Assembly (NCBI RefSeq): GCF_900105075.1
Contig: NZ_FNSK01000001.1
Coordinates: 2,756,001 to 2,820,000 of the forward strand
DNA length: 64,000 bases
Source: Rhodobacter sp. 24-YEA-8
GTDB taxonomy: Bacteria > Pseudomonadota > Alphaproteobacteria > Rhodobacterales > Rhodobacteraceae
Reading direction: 5' to 3'
A program made the position numbers and the translations under genes. Positions within the stretch are counted from its first letter, which is position 1. Every line of letters starts with the position of its first letter. Below the pieces are notes generated by a model, which was not told the origin of the DNA, ran no database searches, and was given only the letters and a program-made list of their open reading frames with translations. This document shows, one piece after another, positions 8,561 through 17,078 of the stretch.

Positions 8561-11077
8561 TCAGAACAGATCAAGCAGGCGCTTGAGATAGTCGAGTTCG
8601 GCATCCGGGCGCCCCGCCTCGCCCGAGCGGCGGCGGATCTCGTCCAGGAGTTCCTGCGCGCGCTGATCAGGGTTGTTCTGCACCATATTGCGGTCAGACC
8701 CGATCCGCGCCGAATCGCCCGGCTCGCGCCCGAGCGGATCGACCGCATTCGGGTCGACCCGACGGGCGTCGCGCGGCTCCTGGTTGCCGCCTTCGGCCCC
8801 GGGTTCGCGTTCCAGATCCGCCAATGCGTCGCCGAAATCGCGCATACCCTGACGCAGCCGCTCCATCGCTTCGGCCTGTTTGTCGAGCGCACCGGCAAGA
8901 TCACCCTGACGCAGCGCCTCTTCGGCCTCGCGCATCGCGCGTTCGGCCTCGCCCAGCCGCTCGCGCCCTTCTTCGCCCTTTGCCGAACCATCGCCCGGCA
9001 GCTTGCCGTTCTGCATCTCATTGAGCTTGTCGCGCAATTCGCGCTGACGATCCGCCAGATCGCCCGGATCGGTGCCCTGCTGACCATTCCGGCCACGCTG
9101 CATGTCGCGATAGGCATCATCCGAGAGACCCTGCTGGTCTTTCAGCGTCTCGCCCAGGTCTTTCATCGTGCCCTGGCCCTGGCCTTCACCGCCCTGCCCC
9201 TGGCCCTGACCCTGCTGCACCTGGAGGTTTTCCATCAGCTGGCGCAACTCTTCCATCAGCGCCATCGCTTCGGCGGTCTTACCCTCTTTCATCAGCCGCT
9301 CGATCTCGTCGAGCATCTGCTGCAGCTGGTCCTGGGTGATGGTCTGGCCGCCCTGCTGGGCCCCCTCGCCATCCTGGCGGTCGCCGTTCTGCTGCGCCTG
9401 CTGGCCCAGTTCCTTGAGATATTCGCGCATCGCCTGCTGCATCTCTTTCATCAGCTGGTCGATTTCCTCGGGTGACGCGCTATTGCGCATCGCCTCTTCC
9501 AGCCGGTCCTGGGCGCGCTGCAGCCGCTCGAACGCATTCCCCAGGTCACCCTCTTCGAACATGAAGGCGATATCCCAGAGTTCTTTGACCACCTCGTCAC
9601 GCTGCCCATCGGTCAGCGGCAGGGTCATCGCATCGGCCTGGCGCACCAGCACCCTCAGCCGTTTCGCGGCATTCTGCGAACGCGTCAGTTCCTCGGGCCG
9701 GTTGCCAATAGCTTTCAAGAGCTCCAGCGCGCGCGGCAGGTTTTCGCGGTTCCACAGAATATCGCGCCGCATCTCGATCACCGCATTGGCCATCGGATCG
9801 AAAAAGCGCTTGCCGGGCAGCGTCACCTCATAGGGCGCGGCGCTGCCCTCGTTCCCGGCAGCATCAAGTGCGGTGAATACCATGCTGACCGGCATATTCG
9901 AGAAGACATGTTCCGAAAGATCATCGACCAGCGTCTGGGTGATCTCGGTCCGGTTGCCCTTCATCGGCATCGGCAGGTCGAGCGTGACCGGCGCGAAAGG
10001 CTCCGGCTCGATCTCCAGCCCGTAGCGGCGGGTGACTTTCTCGGGTTGCAGGCTGATCGTCACGCGGCCGGCGGTGACACCGTAATCGTCGCTTGCCTTG
10101 AATTCCTGTTTGAACCGGCCATCCGCTTCGCGGCCCATCTCGCCCGAAACGGCGATGGTGGGCGCGGTGTCGGGCGTGGCGATGACCTGCCAGTCGCGCC
10201 CGCCCGGGCCGCCGATGGCAAGGCGGCCAGACTGGCTGACCACCAGCTCTGTCAGGCCTTTCAGCCCTTCCGGGATCGCGCTCGCGGCCTCGCCTTCCGG
10301 GGCGGGGGGCGCAACCCGCGCAATGGTCTGCTCGATCTGCGCATCCGCGCTGTCGCCATAGACGCGGATCTGGATACGGCTGCCAACCGGCACCTCGAAT
10401 TCGCCCGCCGTGATGTCATTGAGGTAAAGTACCGGCTTGCCGGTATAGGCCGGGGGTCGTGCCCAGCCTTCCCAGACCGGGCCGGAGGGAATCGCCTGGG
10501 CGGGGCCGGGACCGATGGCCACAACCTCGGCCGCGCGCCAGAACGATCCGAACAAAGCCGCCATCACCGCTGCCGTCAGTGCGACATAGCGCAAAGACCA
10601 GCGGTCGCGCGACGCGAGTTGCAGATCCGGCGGCACCGCACGGGCCGCGCGGGCCTTTTCCGCCATCCGCGCCAGGTGCACCCGCCAGACCGCCGATGAT
10701 TGCGCATCATCGGCCCCGATCGCCTGGCTGTCCCGCAAAGTCGCAATAGGGCGCCCGGGCAGTGACGCATCAAGCCGGATCAGCGCCTCGTCCGCGGTGG
10801 GGCGGCGGAATTTGCGTGCCCCCCAGATCAGCGAGGCCAGCACCAGAAGCGCCACGACCCCCAGCCCGATCTGCACCTGCAAGAGCGTTCCGACCTCATG
10901 CAGCCCGAAAGCCGCCGCCGAAAACGCCAGCAAAAGCACGGTCCAGAGCGGCCAGAAGGCGCGTGAAAGACGCTCGACCCACAGCCCTGCCAGCGTCAGG
11001 CGACGCGGCCATTTCAGGGCCTGAAGCGCCGCGATGGTCGCGCTGTCACTGCTCGGGGCGGGCTGTCGCGCTGCCAT
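8561..11077 (-). CDS. TIGR02302/DUF4175-family membrane protein
   Basis: An 838-residue protein with hydrophobic segments at about 41-59, 67-86 and 162-180, then a large beta-rich periplasmic region (about 190-430). The C-terminal half is long and helical, rich in Glu, Gln and Arg, with a low-complexity run of Gly and Gln (QGQGQGQGGEGQGQG) around residue 630. This matches the alphaproteobacterial TIGR02302 (DUF4175) family, whose function is not established. The coiled-coil-like, charged C-terminus suggests an envelope scaffold, which is my inference. It begins 42 bp after the lysA stop on the same strand, so it could be the last gene of the argH-lysA transcript. Confidence 0.8.
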   Translation of the reverse strand: MAARQPAPSSDSATIAALQALKWPRRLTLAGLWVERLSRAFWPLWTVLLLAFSAAAFGLHEVGTLLQVQIGLGVVALLVLASLIWGARKFRRPTADEALIRLDASLPGRPIATLRDSQAIGADDAQSSAVWRVHLARMAEKARAARAVPPDLQLASRDRWSLRYVALTAAVMAALFGSFWRAAEVVAIGPGPAQAIPSGPVWEGWARPPAYTGKPVLYLNDITAGEFEVPVGSRIQIRVYGDSADAQIEQTIARVAPPAPEGEAASAIPEGLKGLTELVVSQSGRLAIGGPGGRDWQVIATPDTAPTIAVSGEMGREADGRFKQEFKASDDYGVTAGRVTISLQPEKVTRRYGLEIEPEPFAPVTLDLPMPMKGNRTEITQTLVDDLSEHVFSNMPVSMVFTALDAAGNEGSAAPYEVTLPGKRFFDPMANAVIEMRRDILWNRENLPRALELLKAIGNRPEELTRSQNAAKRLRVLVRQADAMTLPLTDGQRDEVVKELWDIAFMFEEGDLGNAFERLQRAQDRLEEAMRNSASPEEIDQLMKEMQQAMREYLKELGQQAQQNGDRQDGEGAQQGGQTITQDQLQQMLDEIERLMKEGKTAEAMALMEELRQLMENLQVQQGQGQGQGGEGQGQGTMKDLGETLKDQQGLSDDAYRDMQRGRNGQQGTDPGDLADRQRELRDKLNEMQNGKLPGDGSAKGEEGRERLGEAERAMREAEEALRQGDLAGALDKQAEAMERLRQGMRDFGDALADLEREPGAEGGNQEPRDARRVDPNAVDPLGREPGDSARIGSDRNMVQNNPDQRAQELLDEIRRRSGEAGRPDAELDYLKRLLDLF

Positions 11078-11119
11078 CCGTTCTCCCTTCGCCGCCAGGG
11101 CCTTTCGGCCGCGCGGAGG

Positions 11120-12394
11120 TTACTGATCCTTCATCCACGCGGGCAGTCTATCGCGCGCGAGGATTTCGTCAAAGGTAGGGCGTTCCCGAATGACAGCGAA
11201 TTGATGCCCATTGACAAGAACTTCGGGAATCAGCGGGCGGGTGTTGTATTCGCTGGCCATCACCGCGCCATAGGCCCCCGCCGACCGGAAGGCGACCAGA
11301 TCGCCGTCGCTCAGCAGCGGCAGATCGCGCGCTTTCGCGAAAGTGTCGCCGGTCTCGCAGACCGGGCCGACCACATCGAAAGGTTGCGTCGGATCACCGG
11401 GCGCACCCTCGGTCACCGGCACAATATCGTGCCAGGCATCATACATCGACGGGCGCACCAGATCATTCATCGCAGCGTCGAGGATCAGGAAATCCCGTCC
11501 CTCGCCGTTTTTCACATAGATGACCTCTGAGACCAGGATACCGGAATTGCCGGAAATCAGCCGCCCCGGCTCGATCTCGATCTCGCAGCCGAGATGGCCG
11601 AGCTTGCGCCGGATCATCTGGCCATATTCGACCGGCAGAGGCGGCGCCTCGTTCGAGCGCGTGTAAGGAATGCCCAGCCCGCCGCCAAGGTCGAGCCGGG
11701 TGATCTCATGCCCGTCAGCACGCAGCACTTCGGTCAGTTCGGCCACCTTGTCGAAAGCGGCCTCGAACGGCGCGAGTTCGGTCAGCTGGCTGCCGATATG
11801 CACGTCGATGCCGATGACTTTCAGGCCCGGCAGTTTCGCGGCCTCGGCATAGACCTCGCGGGCGCGGGCGATGGGGATGCCGAATTTGTTCTCGGATTTG
11901 CCGGTCGCGATCTTGGCATGGGTTTTCGCGTCGACATCCGGGTTCACGCGAACGGTGATCGGGGCCACCTTGCCCAGTTCGGTCGCGATTTCAGAAATCG
12001 CCCGCAGCTCGGGCTCGGATTCCACATTGAACTGGCGGATGCCGCCTTCCAGCGCGGTGCGGATCTCGTCACGGGTCTTGCCAACGCCTGAGAAAACAAT
12101 GCGTTCGCCCGGCACGCCTGCGGCTTTCGCGCGCAGATATTCGCCTTTTGACACCACATCCATGCCGGCGCCCAGATCGCCCAGCACCTTGAGCACCGCG
12201 ACATTCGACAACGATTTGATCGCGAAACACACCAGATGCGGCAGCGGTGACAGCGCCTCGGAAAACAGGCTGAAATGGCGGGTCAGGGTCGCGGTGGAAT
12301 AGACGTAAAACGGCGTGCCGACCCCGGCCGCGATCTCGGGGATCGCCACATCCTCGGCATGAAGAATGCCGCCCTGGTAAAGGAAATGATCCAT
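11120..12394 (-). CDS. lysA: Diaminopimelate decarboxylase
   Basis: A 424-residue fold-type-III PLP enzyme that decarboxylates meso-diaminopimelate to L-lysine, the last lysine step. The PLP lysine is Lys60 in CFAIKSLSN; HIGSQ, the phosphate-binding GGGLGIPY and the late PVCETGDTF segment with its active-site cysteine are all present. I chose ATG 12394 (MDHFLYQ) because family members start there and a GGGCAGGG site precedes it; a start eight codons upstream is possible. It follows argH and two small lipoprotein genes on the same strand. The argH-lipoprotein-lysA order is common in Rhodobacteraceae. Confidence 0.96.
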   Translation of the reverse strand: MDHFLYQGGILHAEDVAIPEIAAGVGTPFYVYSTATLTRHFSLFSEALSPLPHLVCFAIKSLSNVAVLKVLGDLGAGMDVVSKGEYLRAKAAGVPGERIVFSGVGKTRDEIRTALEGGIRQFNVESEPELRAISEIATELGKVAPITVRVNPDVDAKTHAKIATGKSENKFGIPIARAREVYAEAAKLPGLKVIGIDVHIGSQLTELAPFEAAFDKVAELTEVLRADGHEITRLDLGGGLGIPYTRSNEAPPLPVEYGQMIRRKLGHLGCEIEIEPGRLISGNSGILVSEVIYVKNGEGRDFLILDAAMNDLVRPSMYDAWHDIVPVTEGAPGDPTQPFDVVGPVCETGDTFAKARDLPLLSDGDLVAFRSAGAYGAVMASEYNTRPLIPEVLVNGHQFAVIRERPTFDEILARDRLPAWMKDQ

Positions 12395-12481
12395 GCCCTG
12401 CCCTTTCGCATCCCGCATCCGCGCCTTGCTATAGCAGAGCGCCGGAAGAGCGCAATTCGGCGATGCCCCGGAGGGGGCGGC

Positions 12482-12718
12482 TCAGAACCCGGTGCTGAGG
12501 CGGATCGGCCCGAATCTTGTGCCGACATATCCGCCGCCGGTACTGGCGCCGACCGTCACCCCCGCCACATTGGCCGAAGCGGACGGAATGACGGTTCCGG
12601 TCCGCGACACATGCAGCCCTAACGTCGGGTCATAGACCACCTGACCCTCCGCCAGCGGGTCGCGTCTGGGCGCGCAACCCGCCAGAATGATGCAAAGGAT
12701 CAGGCCCGCCCGGATCAT
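12482..12718 (-). CDS. Small lipoprotein of the argH-lysA operon
   Basis: A 78-residue predicted lipoprotein. It has a short charged start, a hydrophobic core and the lipobox ILAGC with Cys15 as the lipidated residue. The mature part (about 63 residues) is Gly/Ser/Val-rich, with no known domain. The start is 1 bp after the stop of an even smaller lipoprotein gene upstream, so the two are translationally close. Neighbours are argH upstream and lysA downstream. The product should be anchored in the inner or outer membrane; residues 2-3 after the Cys are Ala-Pro, not Asp, which would favour the outer membrane by the E. coli rule. Function unknown. Confidence 0.8.
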   Translation of the reverse strand: MIRAGLILCIILAGCAPRRDPLAEGQVVYDPTLGLHVSRTGTVIPSASANVAGVTVGASTGGGYVGTRFGPIRLSTGF

Positions 12719-12719
12719 C

Positions 12720-12851
12720 TCAGAAACTATGGCTCGCGCCGAGCCTCAGGCTGCCCGAAAAGCTGACCTTTTCTTCAGGATGCTTCGGCTCGCCCGCGAC
12801 ACCGCAGGCGGCCAGAAGAACAGTCACTGCGAGAGACGCAATCAGACGCAT
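12720..12851 (-). CDS. 43-residue lipoprotein downstream of argH
   Basis: A very short frame, easily missed. It has ATG at 12851, a GGGAG ribosome site in the 27 bp after argH, and TGA at 12720. The product begins MRLIASLAVTVLLAACG: a positively charged start, a hydrophobic core and the lipobox LLAAC with Cys16. The 27-residue mature tail (GVAGEPKHPEEKVSFSG and on) is hydrophilic and ends in Ser-Phe. It resembles the tiny lipoproteins often annotated beside biosynthetic genes (LptM-like in size), but I see no specific homology. Tight spacing on both sides, a good ribosome site and a perfect lipobox make it a believable gene. Confidence 0.72.
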   Translation of the reverse strand: MRLIASLAVTVLLAACGVAGEPKHPEEKVSFSGSLRLGASHSF

Positions 12852-12878
12852 CGGAGACTCCCTTTTCCGGATCGTGGC

Positions 12879-14282
12879 TCAGGCGAGCTGCGCTTTCCAG
12901 CGCGCGATCTGTTCGCGCACCCTGACCGGCGCGGTTCCGCCATAAGAGACGCGCGAATTGACCGAGTTTTCCACACCCAGCACGGTGAAGACCTCATCCG
13001 TGATGCCGGGGTGAACGGATTGCATCTGGTCAAGGCTCAGATCCGGCAGGTCGATCCCCGCCTTTTCCGCCATGCCGACCAGGGTGCCGGTGACGTGATG
13101 CGCCTCACGGAAGGGCAGGTTGAGCCGGCGGACCAGCCAGTCCGCCAGATCGGTCGCCGTCGAGAAGCCGGAGGCCGCCGCGAGCGTCAGGCTGTCGCGG
13201 TTCGCCGCCATATCCGTGACCATGCCGGTCATGGCCGCGAGACCCAGCATAAGGTTGTCAGCCGCGTCAAAGACCTGCTCTTTGTCTTCCTGCATATCCT
13301 TGGAATAGGTCAGGGCAAGGCCCTTCATGATGGTGAACAAAGCCACGGTCGCGCCGAGAATACGCCCGAGTTTAGCGCGCAGAAGCTCTGCCGCATCAGG
13401 GTTCTTCTTTTGCGGCATGATCGACGAGCCGGTCGTCCATTTGTCGGAAAGCCGCACGAAACGGAACTGCGCCGAGGACCAGATCACCAGCTCTTCGGCG
13501 AAACGCGACAGATGCATCGCGGTAATCGAGGCGGCGGACAGGAATTCCAGCGCGAAATCGCGATCTGACACCGAATCAAGGCTGTTCGCGGTCGGGCGGT
13601 CGAAACCAAGCGCCTCGGCGGTCATATGACGGTCAATCGGAAAGCTGGTCCCGGCCAGTGCAGCGGCCCCCAGCGGGCTTTCATTCATGCGTTTGCGCGC
13701 ATCTTCAAACCGCGAGCGGTCGCGGGCAAACATCTCGACATAGGCCATCATGTGATGGCCCCAGGTCACAGGCTGCGCGGTTTGCAGATGGGTAAAGCCC
13801 GGCATGACCCAGTCAGCCCCCTGTTCCGCCTGGGCGACAAAGGCACGCATCAGGGCGCTCAGACCGGAAATCGCCGCGTCGCACTGATCGCGCACCCAAA
13901 GGCGGAAATCGACCGCTACCTGGTCATTTCTCGACCGCCCGGTATGCAGACGCTTGCCCGCCTCGCCCACGATCTCGGTCAGGCGGCTTTCGACATTGAG
14001 GTGAATATCCTCCAGCTCGACCCGGAACGGGAAATTACCGGCCTCGATTTCTGACAAGACGGTGAGGAGGCCTTCCCGGATCACCCCGGCATCGCTATCG
14101 GTAAGGATGCCCTGGGCCGCCAACATCGCGGCATGGGCGCGCGAGCCAGCAATGTCCTGGGCATAAAGCCGCTTGTCGAATCCGATCGAGGCGTTGATCG
14201 CCTGCATGATCGCATCCGGCCCTTCGGCAAAACGCCCGCCCCACATCTGGTTTGCGGCTTTGGACTGGTCCTCAGTAGACAT
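12879..14282 (-). CDS. argH: Argininosuccinate lyase
   Basis: A 467-residue fumarase/aspartase-superfamily enzyme that splits argininosuccinate into arginine and fumarate, the last arginine step. The superfamily signature [12 protein letters not shown] is at 285-296, holding the catalytic serine loop. TGRSRNDQ (114-121) and the active-site histidine in THLQTAQP (His165) are also present. Length is normal. It is probably the first gene of argH-lipoprotein-lipoprotein-lysA. Its ATG (14282) lies only 28 bp from the likely start of the divergent thioredoxin-like gene, so its promoter must sit inside that reading frame or the reverse. Confidence 0.97.
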   Translation of the reverse strand: MSTEDQSKAANQMWGGRFAEGPDAIMQAINASIGFDKRLYAQDIAGSRAHAAMLAAQGILTDSDAGVIREGLLTVLSEIEAGNFPFRVELEDIHLNVESRLTEIVGEAGKRLHTGRSRNDQVAVDFRLWVRDQCDAAISGLSALMRAFVAQAEQGADWVMPGFTHLQTAQPVTWGHHMMAYVEMFARDRSRFEDARKRMNESPLGAAALAGTSFPIDRHMTAEALGFDRPTANSLDSVSDRDFALEFLSAASITAMHLSRFAEELVIWSSAQFRFVRLSDKWTTGSSIMPQKKNPDAAELLRAKLGRILGATVALFTIMKGLALTYSKDMQEDKEQVFDAADNLMLGLAAMTGMVTDMAANRDSLTLAAASGFSTATDLADWLVRRLNLPFREAHHVTGTLVGMAEKAGIDLPDLSLDQMQSVHPGITDEVFTVLGVENSVNSRVSYGGTAPVRVREQIARWKAQLA

Positions 14283-14310
14283 GCGGGCCCTCGGAGAGAT
14301 GGAGTTGGTG

Positions 14311-14877
14311 ATGCGGCTGTTTCTGGCGGCTCTTTATACCGCGCTGGCGCTTGGTGCAAATGCAGCCCTGGCCGAGGGTGCAGGCGGAGATGCCGTCAGC
14401 GATGCGGCGAGCCTGCGCGAGGGCGATATGAAAAAGCTCCAGCTGCATGAGACCCCGAAGGATCTGCCAGCGGCAGAGCTGGTCATGCTCGACGATACGC
14501 CCGCCTCGCTGGAGGATTACCGCGGCAAATGGGTGGTTCTGAATTTCTGGGCCACCTGGTGCGCGCCCTGCCGGGCCGAAATGCCATCTCTGAACCGGCT
14601 GCAGCTCGCGATGCCCGACATCGCCGTCGTGCCGGTCGCGACTGGCCGGAACGAGCCCGCCGCGATCAGCCGCTTTTACACCGAGGCCGGGATCACCAGC
14701 CTGCCGATCCTGCGTGACCCGAAATCTGCGCTCTCGAGCCGGATGGGGGTGATGGCCCTGCCGGTAACCGTGATCCTGAACCCCGAAGGCCAGGAGGTAG
14801 CCCGGCTGATCGGCGATGCGGAATGGGACAGCGCGAATGCGCAATCCGTGCTTTCAGCGCTGGTGGCTGGCCACTAG
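14311..14877 (+). CDS. TlpA-like periplasmic thiol:disulfide protein
   Basis: A 188-residue thioredoxin-fold protein. It has an N-terminal signal sequence ([22 protein letters not shown]), then a TlpA/ResA-type domain with the redox motif WCAPC at 83-87 inside [18 protein letters not shown] and the cis-proline loop MALPVTV. Such proteins reduce or transfer disulfides in the periplasm, often for cytochrome c or cytochrome oxidase assembly. I chose ATG 14311 because a GGAG site lies 7 bases upstream and the signal peptide begins there; in-frame ATGs at 14281 and 14299 are alternatives. It is divergent from argH and convergent with xthA. Confidence 0.88.
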   Translation: MRLFLAALYTALALGANAALAEGAGGDAVSDAASLREGDMKKLQLHETPKDLPAAELVMLDDTPASLEDYRGKWVVLNFWATWCAPCRAEMPSLNRLQLAMPDIAVVPVATGRNEPAAISRFYTEAGITSLPILRDPKSALSSRMGVMALPVTVILNPEGQEVARLIGDAEWDSANAQSVLSALVAGH

Positions 14878-14942
14878 GGCACGGCGACAAGAGAGAGCCC
14901 GTCAGCCTGACCCGGCCGTCATCGTTTTGTGCAACAAAACGG

Positions 14943-14966
14943 GCCGATTTCTTGAAAGAAATCGGC
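14943..14966. terminator. Hairpin between tlpA-like gene and xthA
   Basis: GCCGATTTC and GAAATCGGC form a 9-bp stem with a 6-base loop. It sits 5 bp from the xthA stop and 66 bp after the thioredoxin-like gene, with TTTTG on the left side. It probably ends xthA transcription and perhaps the convergent gene too. Confidence 0.65.
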
Positions 14967-14971
14967 TCCGC

Positions 14972-15760
14972 TTACAGATCGAATGTCGCGAAGACCGGGA
15001 CATGATCGGAAGGTTGCTCCCAGCCCCGCGCCGCGCGCAGGATCTTTGAACCGTGGCCGGCATTCGAGATATCGGGCGTCGCCCAGATATGATCCAGACG
15101 TCGCCCCTTATCGGCCCCGTCCCAGTCCGCAGCGCGGTAGCTCCACCAGGAATAGAGTTTGCCTTCGGTGATGTCCTGACGGGTGATATCGACCCAGTTC
15201 CCTGCATCCTGCGCCGCGCCGAGATGCTCGACCTCGATGGGCGTATGACTGACGATCTTCAGCAGTTGTTTATGGCTCCAGACATCATCCTCGCGCGGCG
15301 CAATATTCAGATCGCCGACCAGGATCGCCTTCTCCGGCCGGTCAGCATGGAAGGCATCCCGCATCTCGGTCAGGAAATCGAGCTTCTGGCCAAATTTCAC
15401 ATTCTGCGCCCGGTCGGGAATATCCCCTCCCGCCGGCACATAGAAATTATGGATGGTCACGCCATTTTCCAGCTTTGCCGCCACGTGCCGCGCATGGCCG
15501 AGCGCCGCATAATCGCGATCCCCCGCATCTTCGAGCGGCAGTTTCGACAGGATCGCGACACCGTTATACCCTTTCTGCCCGCGCGCCACCAAATAGCGAT
15601 AGCCGAGCGCCGCAAAGCCTTCGGTCGGGAATTTGTCGATCGGTGTCTTGATCTCCTGCAGGCAAAGTACATCCGGCGCGTCTTCCGAAAGAAGCTTTGA
15701 CACCAGCCCCTCGCGCAGACGCACGGAATTGATGTTCCAGGTGGCGAGGGTAAAGCTCAT
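14972..15760 (-). CDS. xthA: Exodeoxyribonuclease III
   Basis: A 262-residue enzyme of the exonuclease/endonuclease/phosphatase fold. It begins FTLATWNINSVR and carries catalytic Glu36 (CLQEIKT), Asp150 and Asn152 (VGDLNIAP), Asp223 (RLDHIW) and His253 (SDHVP). It cleaves DNA at abasic sites and removes 3'-blocking groups in base-excision repair. Length is normal for ExoIII. Upstream on the same strand lie the two candidate small RNAs (about 15814-16090), whose terminators separate it from the response-regulator gene. A GAGAGAGAT-type purine stretch precedes the ATG. Confidence 0.95.
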   Translation of the reverse strand: MSFTLATWNINSVRLREGLVSKLLSEDAPDVLCLQEIKTPIDKFPTEGFAALGYRYLVARGQKGYNGVAILSKLPLEDAGDRDYAALGHARHVAAKLENGVTIHNFYVPAGGDIPDRAQNVKFGQKLDFLTEMRDAFHADRPEKAILVGDLNIAPREDDVWSHKQLLKIVSHTPIEVEHLGAAQDAGNWVDITRQDITEGKLYSWWSYRAADWDGADKGRRLDHIWATPDISNAGHGSKILRAARGWEQPSDHVPVFATFDL

Positions 15761-15813
15761 CTCTCTCTCCGGCAGTCATGATCCGAAGCGGACACTAGGC
15801 CGATGGCTGCGCA

Positions 15814-15885
15814 AAAGAAAGCCCGGCACCGCAGATGAGAAACGCGAGATACCGGGCAAGGTCCAACAGGGAGGTCCGGAGAATC
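15814..15885 (-). ncRNA. Candidate anti-Shine-Dalgarno small RNA, copy B
   Basis: On the minus strand a segment reading ACCTCCCTGTTGGA (15862-15875) is followed by GCCCGG and CCGGGC arms (15852-15857 and 15821-15826) and a TTTCTTTT tail, which form a large-loop terminator. A CTAGAT box with TTCGTG 16 bases further upstream could be a promoter that starts transcription just before the motif. The 14-base block is identical to that of copy A, 181 bp away. The tandem layout and CCUCCC motif resemble AbcR, CcsR and 'cuckoo' small RNAs of Alphaproteobacteria, which block ribosome sites of transporter mRNAs. The boundaries are estimates. Confidence 0.5.
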
Positions 15886-16013
15886 TAGCACCAAACAGGC
15901 CCGGCACGAAGCATGAGGCAAGACTGGCCCGCTCAGACGGCAAGAATTATTGCAAGAACGCAACACCCGCGCCGGGCATTGCCATGCCAACCGACCCGGT
16001 CGAAACAGATGGC

Positions 16014-16090
16014 AAAAAAAGGCCGGGCAAAAGCCCGGCCAGTCCAACAGGGAGGTTGTCGTGTCATAACCCCGACACGACAAGGGGAAC
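16014..16090 (-). ncRNA. Candidate anti-Shine-Dalgarno small RNA, copy A
   Basis: The minus strand shows a complete small-RNA layout. First comes a perfect 10-bp hairpin (TTGTCGTGTC / GACACGACAA, 16056-16083, 8-base loop), then the exposed segment CCTCCCTGTTGGACT. Next is an 8-bp GGCCGGGC-TTTT-GCCCGGCC hairpin (16021-16040), ending in seven T. That last hairpin is an ideal Rho-independent terminator with no gene directly upstream on that strand: the response-regulator stop is 147 bp away. CCUCCCUGUUGG is the exact complement of CCAACAGGGAGG. No protein frame in the region is credible. It is not assigned to a named family. Confidence 0.65.
16021..16040 (-). terminator. Rho-independent terminator of small RNA copy A
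   Basis: This is an 8-bp perfect GC stem with a TTTT loop (minus strand), followed by seven T at 16014-16020. It is among the strongest terminators in the window and has no coding gene immediately in front of it, which is what drew attention to the small RNA. Confidence 0.9.
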
Positions 16091-16236
16091 TCTTTCACGA
16101 AACGCCATCAGGTCGTACCGGCGTCACCCTGCCATAATGGGCAGCAATCCATTAAGGCGCGGTGAATCAAGCGACATTATGTCGAATTGTTGCGACTTTT
16201 ATCGGGACGGCGGCACAGTGGCTTTACAGTGACAGC

Positions 16237-16923
16237 TCAGGCAACAAGCCTGTACCCGCCGCTTTCGGTCACCAGCAGCCGCGCATTCGAGGGATCGGGC
16301 TCGATCTTCTGCCGCAGCCGGTAGATATGCGTCTCAAGTGTATGGGTCGTGACCCCGGCATTATAGCCCCAGACCTCATGCAACAGCACATCCCGCGCCA
16401 CCACACCCGATTGGGCGCGGTACAGGAATTTCAGGATATTGGTCTCTTTCTCGGTGAGACGGATCTTCTTGTCCTTCTCATCCACCAGGAGCTTTTGGGC
16501 CGGACGGAAGCTGTAGGGCCCAAGCTGGAAGACTGCGTCTTCCGACTGTTCATGGGTGCGCAGCTGCGCCCGGATCCGCGCCAGCAGCACCGGAAACTTG
16601 AACGGCTTGGTCACGTAATCATTCGCGCCGGAATCAAGTCCCAGAATGGTATCGGCATCGGTATCATGGCCGGTCAGCATCATGATCGGGCATTTCACCC
16701 CCGATTTGCGCATCCGGCGGCACAGCTCGCGCCCATCGGTATCGGGCAGCCCGACATCGAGAATCACCAGGTCATAGATCGCCGCCTTGGCCTTCTCCAT
16801 CCCTTCGGCGCCAGTGCGGCCCTCGAAGACATCGAAATCCTCGGTCATCACCAATTGTTCGGACAATGCCTCCCGCAGGTCGTCATCGTCATCCACCAGA
16901 AGAATTTTGCGAAGCTGGGCCAT
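16237..16923 (-). CDS. OmpR-family response regulator (CenR-like)
   Basis: A 228-residue two-component response regulator. The receiver domain spans 1-120 with the acidic cluster DDDDD (11-15), phosphoacceptor Asp56 in LVILDVGLPD and Lys106 in YVTKPF. A winged-helix output domain covers about 128-228 (RLTEKETNILKFLYR, EVWGYNAGVTTHTLETHIYRLR). It is an orphan, with no kinase gene beside it. The sequence is very like the Caulobacter cell-envelope regulator CenR as I recall it, and CenR orthologues are essential for envelope integrity in Rhodobacter. The family assignment is sure, the CenR assignment is likely. It is divergent from ribA across 155 bp. Confidence 0.88.
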   Translation of the reverse strand: MAQLRKILLVDDDDDLREALSEQLVMTEDFDVFEGRTGAEGMEKAKAAIYDLVILDVGLPDTDGRELCRRMRKSGVKCPIMMLTGHDTDADTILGLDSGANDYVTKPFKFPVLLARIRAQLRTHEQSEDAVFQLGPYSFRPAQKLLVDEKDKKIRLTEKETNILKFLYRAQSGVVARDVLLHEVWGYNAGVTTHTLETHIYRLRQKIEPDPSNARLLVTESGGYRLVA

Positions 16924-17078
16924 GATACGGTCCTTTCGTTTGCTTGGGAAACAAATGCGCCGCGTTCACATTTCCCGCAAGATTTGCGACAAGGGAGTCA
17001 CGGCCTCGTGTCGCAGGAGCAGGAAATATTTCAATTCTGTCATCCTGCGCCCAGATAAACGGGGTCAGGAGACGCGTC

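Noticed and set aside
15757..16098. Possible 113-codon protein on the minus strand covering the small RNA region
   Set aside because: No ribosome site and no family; it runs through two hairpin terminators and the repeated CCTCCC blocks, which explain the region better.
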